This document shows positions 61,387 to 64,000 of a DNA stretch of 64,000 bases, piece after piece. Both the position numbers and the translations under genes were made by a program. Within the stretch, counting starts at the first letter, position 1. Each line of letters opens with the position of its first letter. Source of the stretch: Pseudoduganella flava (GTDB lineage: Bacteria > Pseudomonadota > Gammaproteobacteria > Burkholderiales > Burkholderiaceae_D); NCBI RefSeq assembly GCF_007830495.1, contig NZ_VLKW01000017.1:1-64000 (forward strand), in the 5' to 3' direction. The notes under the pieces were generated by a model, which was not told the DNA's origin, did no database searches, and saw only the letters and a program-made list of their open reading frames with translations.

Positions 61387-61967
61387 GACTCCCTCATCTG
61401 GCGCGCCAGCGCATGCAGGCGCTCGAAAAACAACGGGTACGCGTAGTCGAACGTGCCGCGGCGCGCGAACCCCTTGCGCAGGTAGAGCGGCAGCGCGGCA
61501 CTGGTCTCCCACACGGTCAGCACGATGCGCGGCGCTTCGCGCGCCCGAGCCAGCCCTGCGATATCGTCCAGCAGCACGTTCGAGTAGCCCTTGCCGCGCA
61601 GCGCCGGTTCGATGGCGAGGCCGGCGACGAACAGGTCTTCCGGCCGGGCATGCTCGGCGACAAAGGCGTCATACGCCGCGTCCATCGCGCGGATCTCGGC
61701 GCGGTAGTACGACGGCGCCTGCACGGCTGCGTACTCGGCGATCGTCGCGCTGTTGTGAAAGCCCGCGAACCGGTCGCCGTCGTACAGCACGCGGATGTGG
61801 CGCAGGTAGGGCTCGATGTTCTGGCGCCGCTGCAGCGCGGGCAACGGCAGACCGAGCGTGTTGGCCACCGAGCAGTATTCCAGGTGGCTAGTTTCGAACA
61901 GCAGCGCGGCCATGCGGTCGAGGTCCGCGTCGGGCACATCAAGGCCGGGAATGAAGGCCAGCGTCAT
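61383..61967 (-). CDS. GNAT-family acetyltransferase
   Basis: This 194-residue protein has the GNAT core: VAGLAIEPALRGKGYSNVLLDDIA, where the R-G-K-G-Y loop binds acetyl-CoA, then IVLTVWETSAALPLYLRKGF. The N-terminal half is of the family type that reads small substrates. The ATG at 61967 overlaps the glycosyltransferase stop by four bases. The substrate is unknown. Confidence 0.85.
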   Translation of the reverse strand: MTLAFIPGLDVPDADLDRMAALLFETSHLEYCSVANTLGLPLPALQRRQNIEPYLRHIRVLYDGDRFAGFHNSATIAEYAAVQAPSYYRAEIRAMDAAYDAFVAEHARPEDLFVAGLAIEPALRGKGYSNVLLDDIAGLARAREAPRIVLTVWETSAALPLYLRKGFARRGTFDYAYPLFFERLHALARQMRES

Positions 61968-63382
61968 TGCGCCGCCACCTGCCGGCGCAGGGTGGCCGCC
62001 ACGGCCGGCATTCCCGCCGCGGTGCCACGGATCGCCTGCCAGAAGCCCCCCCGGCGGATCCGCTCGCCGTTCACGTCCAGCAGGTAGGCGGCGAACAGTG
62101 CGTTGACACGGTCCAGCCGCGGGTCGTCGGACAGGAACGAGTAGTAATTGCAGGCTGGGTTGCGCGCCCGCAGCTGCGGCGAATACGCCATGCGCGGCAG
62201 TTCGCTGACCCATTCGATCTCGGCATGCCGCTCCAGATCGCGCGGCGTCTCCAGGTGCCAGTCGCGCGCCGCCAGCGCCGCCATCGTGTGCCGGTAGCAG
62301 CGCTCCTCGTGCTCGGTGAGGGGCAATGGACGGCCGTCGTCGCCGTGGCGCAGCCGCATGCCGGTCAACCCGGCGAGCATCGGTTCGTGACGCCCTTCGT
62401 GCAGCACGCCATGCTCCCGCTCGACGTCGTGCCAGGCCAGCAAGGTGGTGCCGATCTCGCGCTTCCACAGGCCCCACGTGGCCCGCTGCAGCGCCGTCGC
62501 ATCGGCGGCCGGCGGCAACGCTGCCAGCGCGCCCTCCGTAGCGGCGACCAGCGCGCGCACGGCCGCGTCGCCCCGCCGCGCGACGAGCAGGCCGTTCTCG
62601 TCGTCGACGAGGTTCAGCCACGACACGGCGCTGGCGCCCACCTGGCCATCCGCCCACGTGAAGCGCACGTAGTCGGGCACTTCGGGGCGGGCCAGGAACG
62701 TGGTGGCGGCCCGATACGGCATCGTGTCGGCGTCCAGGTACACGCCGCCGTGCTCGCGCAGCACCAGCAGCCGGAAATAATCGGACAGGTTGACGTAGCG
62801 CCGCGCCGCCAGCAGCCCCTCGATCAGCCCGGGCGGCAGCGCACCCTGGCGGCGTGCCAATGCGCGCAGGCTGCGCACCTGCAGGCTGTTGCGGCCGGCC
62901 ACGTAACGGCCCAGCAGCAACGGGTCGGCGCCCTCCTCCGCTTGCGCGCGCAAGCGCGGGTCTCCCGCCAGCTGCGCGCCATCCCAGACCCACAATACGA
63001 GCGACCAGCCTCGCTCGGCGTCGCCATGGCCGACGGCATCGAGCGCCGCTTCCCACTGGCAGATCGCGGTGCGCACGGTGGCCGGCGGCGAGCCGCCCAG
63101 CCAGATGCGATGCAGCGCCAGCTCGTCGCCGGCCAATGCCCGGCTGGGTATGCCCAGCAGCGACGACACGCCGCGCGCATCGAAGCGGGCGAAGTGCTCG
63201 CGCACGTGGCGGCGCAGCAGCGCGAGGCGGCGGCGGCAGCCTTCGCGCAGCATGCGCAGGCGCTCGGCGTGCGGGCCTTCCTGGCCGCCTTGCTGGCGGC
63301 AGAACAGCTCCCACTGCTGGCAGGCCATGAATTGCGCCTTCAGTTCGGCGATCTGCACTTCGTATTCGAGATCGGCATGCAT
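61964..63382 (-). CDS. Glycosyltransferase with TcdA/TcdB-like DXD motif
   Basis: This 472-residue protein has a helical N-terminus (about 1-85), then LHRIWLGGSPP and SDYFRLLVLREHGGVYLDADTMP, with the DXD as Asp217-x-Asp219. The spacing from the HRIW-x-G block, the S-D-x-x-R and the GG-x-Y-x-D-x-D resemble the GT-A domain of clostridial-type glucosylating toxins (GT44) and of Gly_transf_sug (GT32) enzymes. No signal or membrane helix is seen. Translation is taken from ATG 63382 after GGGAG. It could be a toxin-like enzyme or a biosynthetic transferase; context favours the latter. Confidence 0.7.
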   Translation of the reverse strand: MHADLEYEVQIAELKAQFMACQQWELFCRQQGGQEGPHAERLRMLREGCRRRLALLRRHVREHFARFDARGVSSLLGIPSRALAGDELALHRIWLGGSPPATVRTAICQWEAALDAVGHGDAERGWSLVLWVWDGAQLAGDPRLRAQAEEGADPLLLGRYVAGRNSLQVRSLRALARRQGALPPGLIEGLLAARRYVNLSDYFRLLVLREHGGVYLDADTMPYRAATTFLARPEVPDYVRFTWADGQVGASAVSWLNLVDDENGLLVARRGDAAVRALVAATEGALAALPPAADATALQRATWGLWKREIGTTLLAWHDVEREHGVLHEGRHEPMLAGLTGMRLRHGDDGRPLPLTEHEERCYRHTMAALAARDWHLETPRDLERHAEIEWVSELPRMAYSPQLRARNPACNYYSFLSDDPRLDRVNALFAAYLLDVNGERIRRGGFWQAIRGTAAGMPAVAATLRRQVAAQ

Positions 63383-63403
63383 GCGCGGCTCCCGTCCCGG
63401 CAC

Positions 63404-64000
63404 TCAGGCCGGCACCGCGCGGCGCGCGTCGTAGCCGTGGGCCAGGTACCACAGCGCCGCGCACAGGACGGCGCCCAGCGGCAGCCCGCACAGCGCGAAC
63501 GCGGACAGCGCGTAGTCCCACCGTTCGCACACGAGGTTGTACAGCTCCAGCCCGGCCGCGATGATCAGGCAGTAGAACAGGCTCATCGCGGCCGACGTCA
63601 GGTTCATCGACACGCCGGTGGACGTCAGCGCGATGCGGATCAGCGCCCCGTTGAACAGGCCAAAGCCGGCCGAGAACACGAACATGCCCAGCACGAACAG
63701 GTGTCCCTGGCGATACAGCAGTCCCGCCGCGGCCAGCCCGACGAAGGCCAGCGTGCCGCCCTGGCGCAGCAGGCGCCCCAGCGGCAGCTCGCCGGCGCGC
63801 TGGATCGCCAGGGTGCTGAGGATGAAGCCGACGAAGATCGCACACTGGTAGGCGATATAGGTGCTGTACGATGCCGCGCCATGCCGCAGCAGGATCGCCG
63901 GCGACAGGCCGATCCACGCCGTCAGCGGCGTAATCGCCAGGCCGGCCACAAGGATGCCGAGCACGAAGGTTGGCGTCGCGAACACGCGGCGATAGTCGCG
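63404..64000 (-). CDS. MFS transporter, partial at window end
   Basis: The C-terminal 193 or more residues of a membrane carrier are visible, with about six helices (FVLGILVAGLAITPLTAWIG to AVLCAALWYLAHG). The frame remains open to the window edge, where RDYRRVFATPTF resembles the central loop of DHA1-type exporters, so the ATG at 63985 is internal. It is the first visible gene of the operon and lies 21 bases upstream of the glycosyltransferase gene. Probably exports or imports the small molecule that the operon handles. Confidence 0.8.
   Translation of the reverse strand, partial: RDYRRVFATPTFVLGILVAGLAITPLTAWIGLSPAILLRHGAASYSTYIAYQCAIFVGFILSTLAIQRAGELPLGRLLRQGGTLAFVGLAAAGLLYRQGHLFVLGMFVFSAGFGLFNGALIRIALTSTGVSMNLTSAAMSLFYCLIIAAGLELYNLVCERWDYALSAFALCGLPLGAVLCAALWYLAHGYDARRAVPA

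Noticed and set aside
1..64000. CRISPR array
   Set aside because: Repeats are few, far apart and palindromic; there is no regular repeat-spacer unit and no cas gene.

Overview
The window is about 64 kb of GC-rich DNA, with long antisense open frames, Shine-Dalgarno-led starts and dense four-base ATGA gene overlaps. Gene content and order suggest a betaproteobacterium of the Oxalobacteraceae (Massilia/Telluria/Pseudoduganella type). This placement is an inference from protein style and from the dispersed GGGTCAGACCC palindromes; no 16S rRNA or tRNA gene was seen.

Region 1 (1-41,000) is a nitrate-respiration and anaerobic-lifestyle island. On the minus strand narGHJI is followed by a parvulin isomerase, moaA, a possible leader peptide and the narX-narL two-component system, the gene set known from the Pseudomonas nar locus. 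After an accessory insert (about 12.0-18.9 kb) come narK1-narK2-dnr, nsrR, a quinol-dependent NO reductase (norB), a DUF2249 protein, a cytochrome c-fused copper nitrite reductase (nirK) with nirV and a SCO protein, then a class III ribonucleotide reductase whose glycyl-radical domain is a separate 68-residue ORF, with nrdG. Next is the O2-independent ubiquinone operon ubiU-ubiV-ubiT with a DGC zinc protein and a thiamine-diphosphate decarboxylase. Divergent from it, across one perfect FNR/Dnr box, is an operon of hemerythrin-like, DUF2249, NnrS-like membrane and small proteins. Together these reduce nitrate to nitrite, NO and N2O, make dNTPs and quinone without oxygen, and handle NO. No nosZ is present in the window.

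Region 2 (12.0-18.9 kb) is accessory: a possible papain/transglutaminase-fold protein, a small membrane protein, a LysR regulator, an MFS exporter, a zinc alcohol dehydrogenase, and a small RAMA-like protein flanked by inverted repeats.

Region 3 (41-60.4 kb) is mostly carbohydrate catabolism: two GH43 enzymes, a GH2 enzyme, a GH3 enzyme, a TonB-dependent receptor and a MalEFG-type ABC transporter. Within it lie a rifampicin-phosphotransferase-like gene divergent from a tetR gene over a clear operator, and malic enzyme maeB.

Region 4 (60.4-64.0 kb) is a tightly overlapped operon of an MFS carrier (cut by the window end), a glycosyltransferase with a toxin-like DXD motif, a GNAT acetyltransferase and a PhyH-family dioxygenase.

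Three families of short palindromes lie between, and once inside, the genes. The most frequent (R1) has nine copies, two of them with a shared internal insert.
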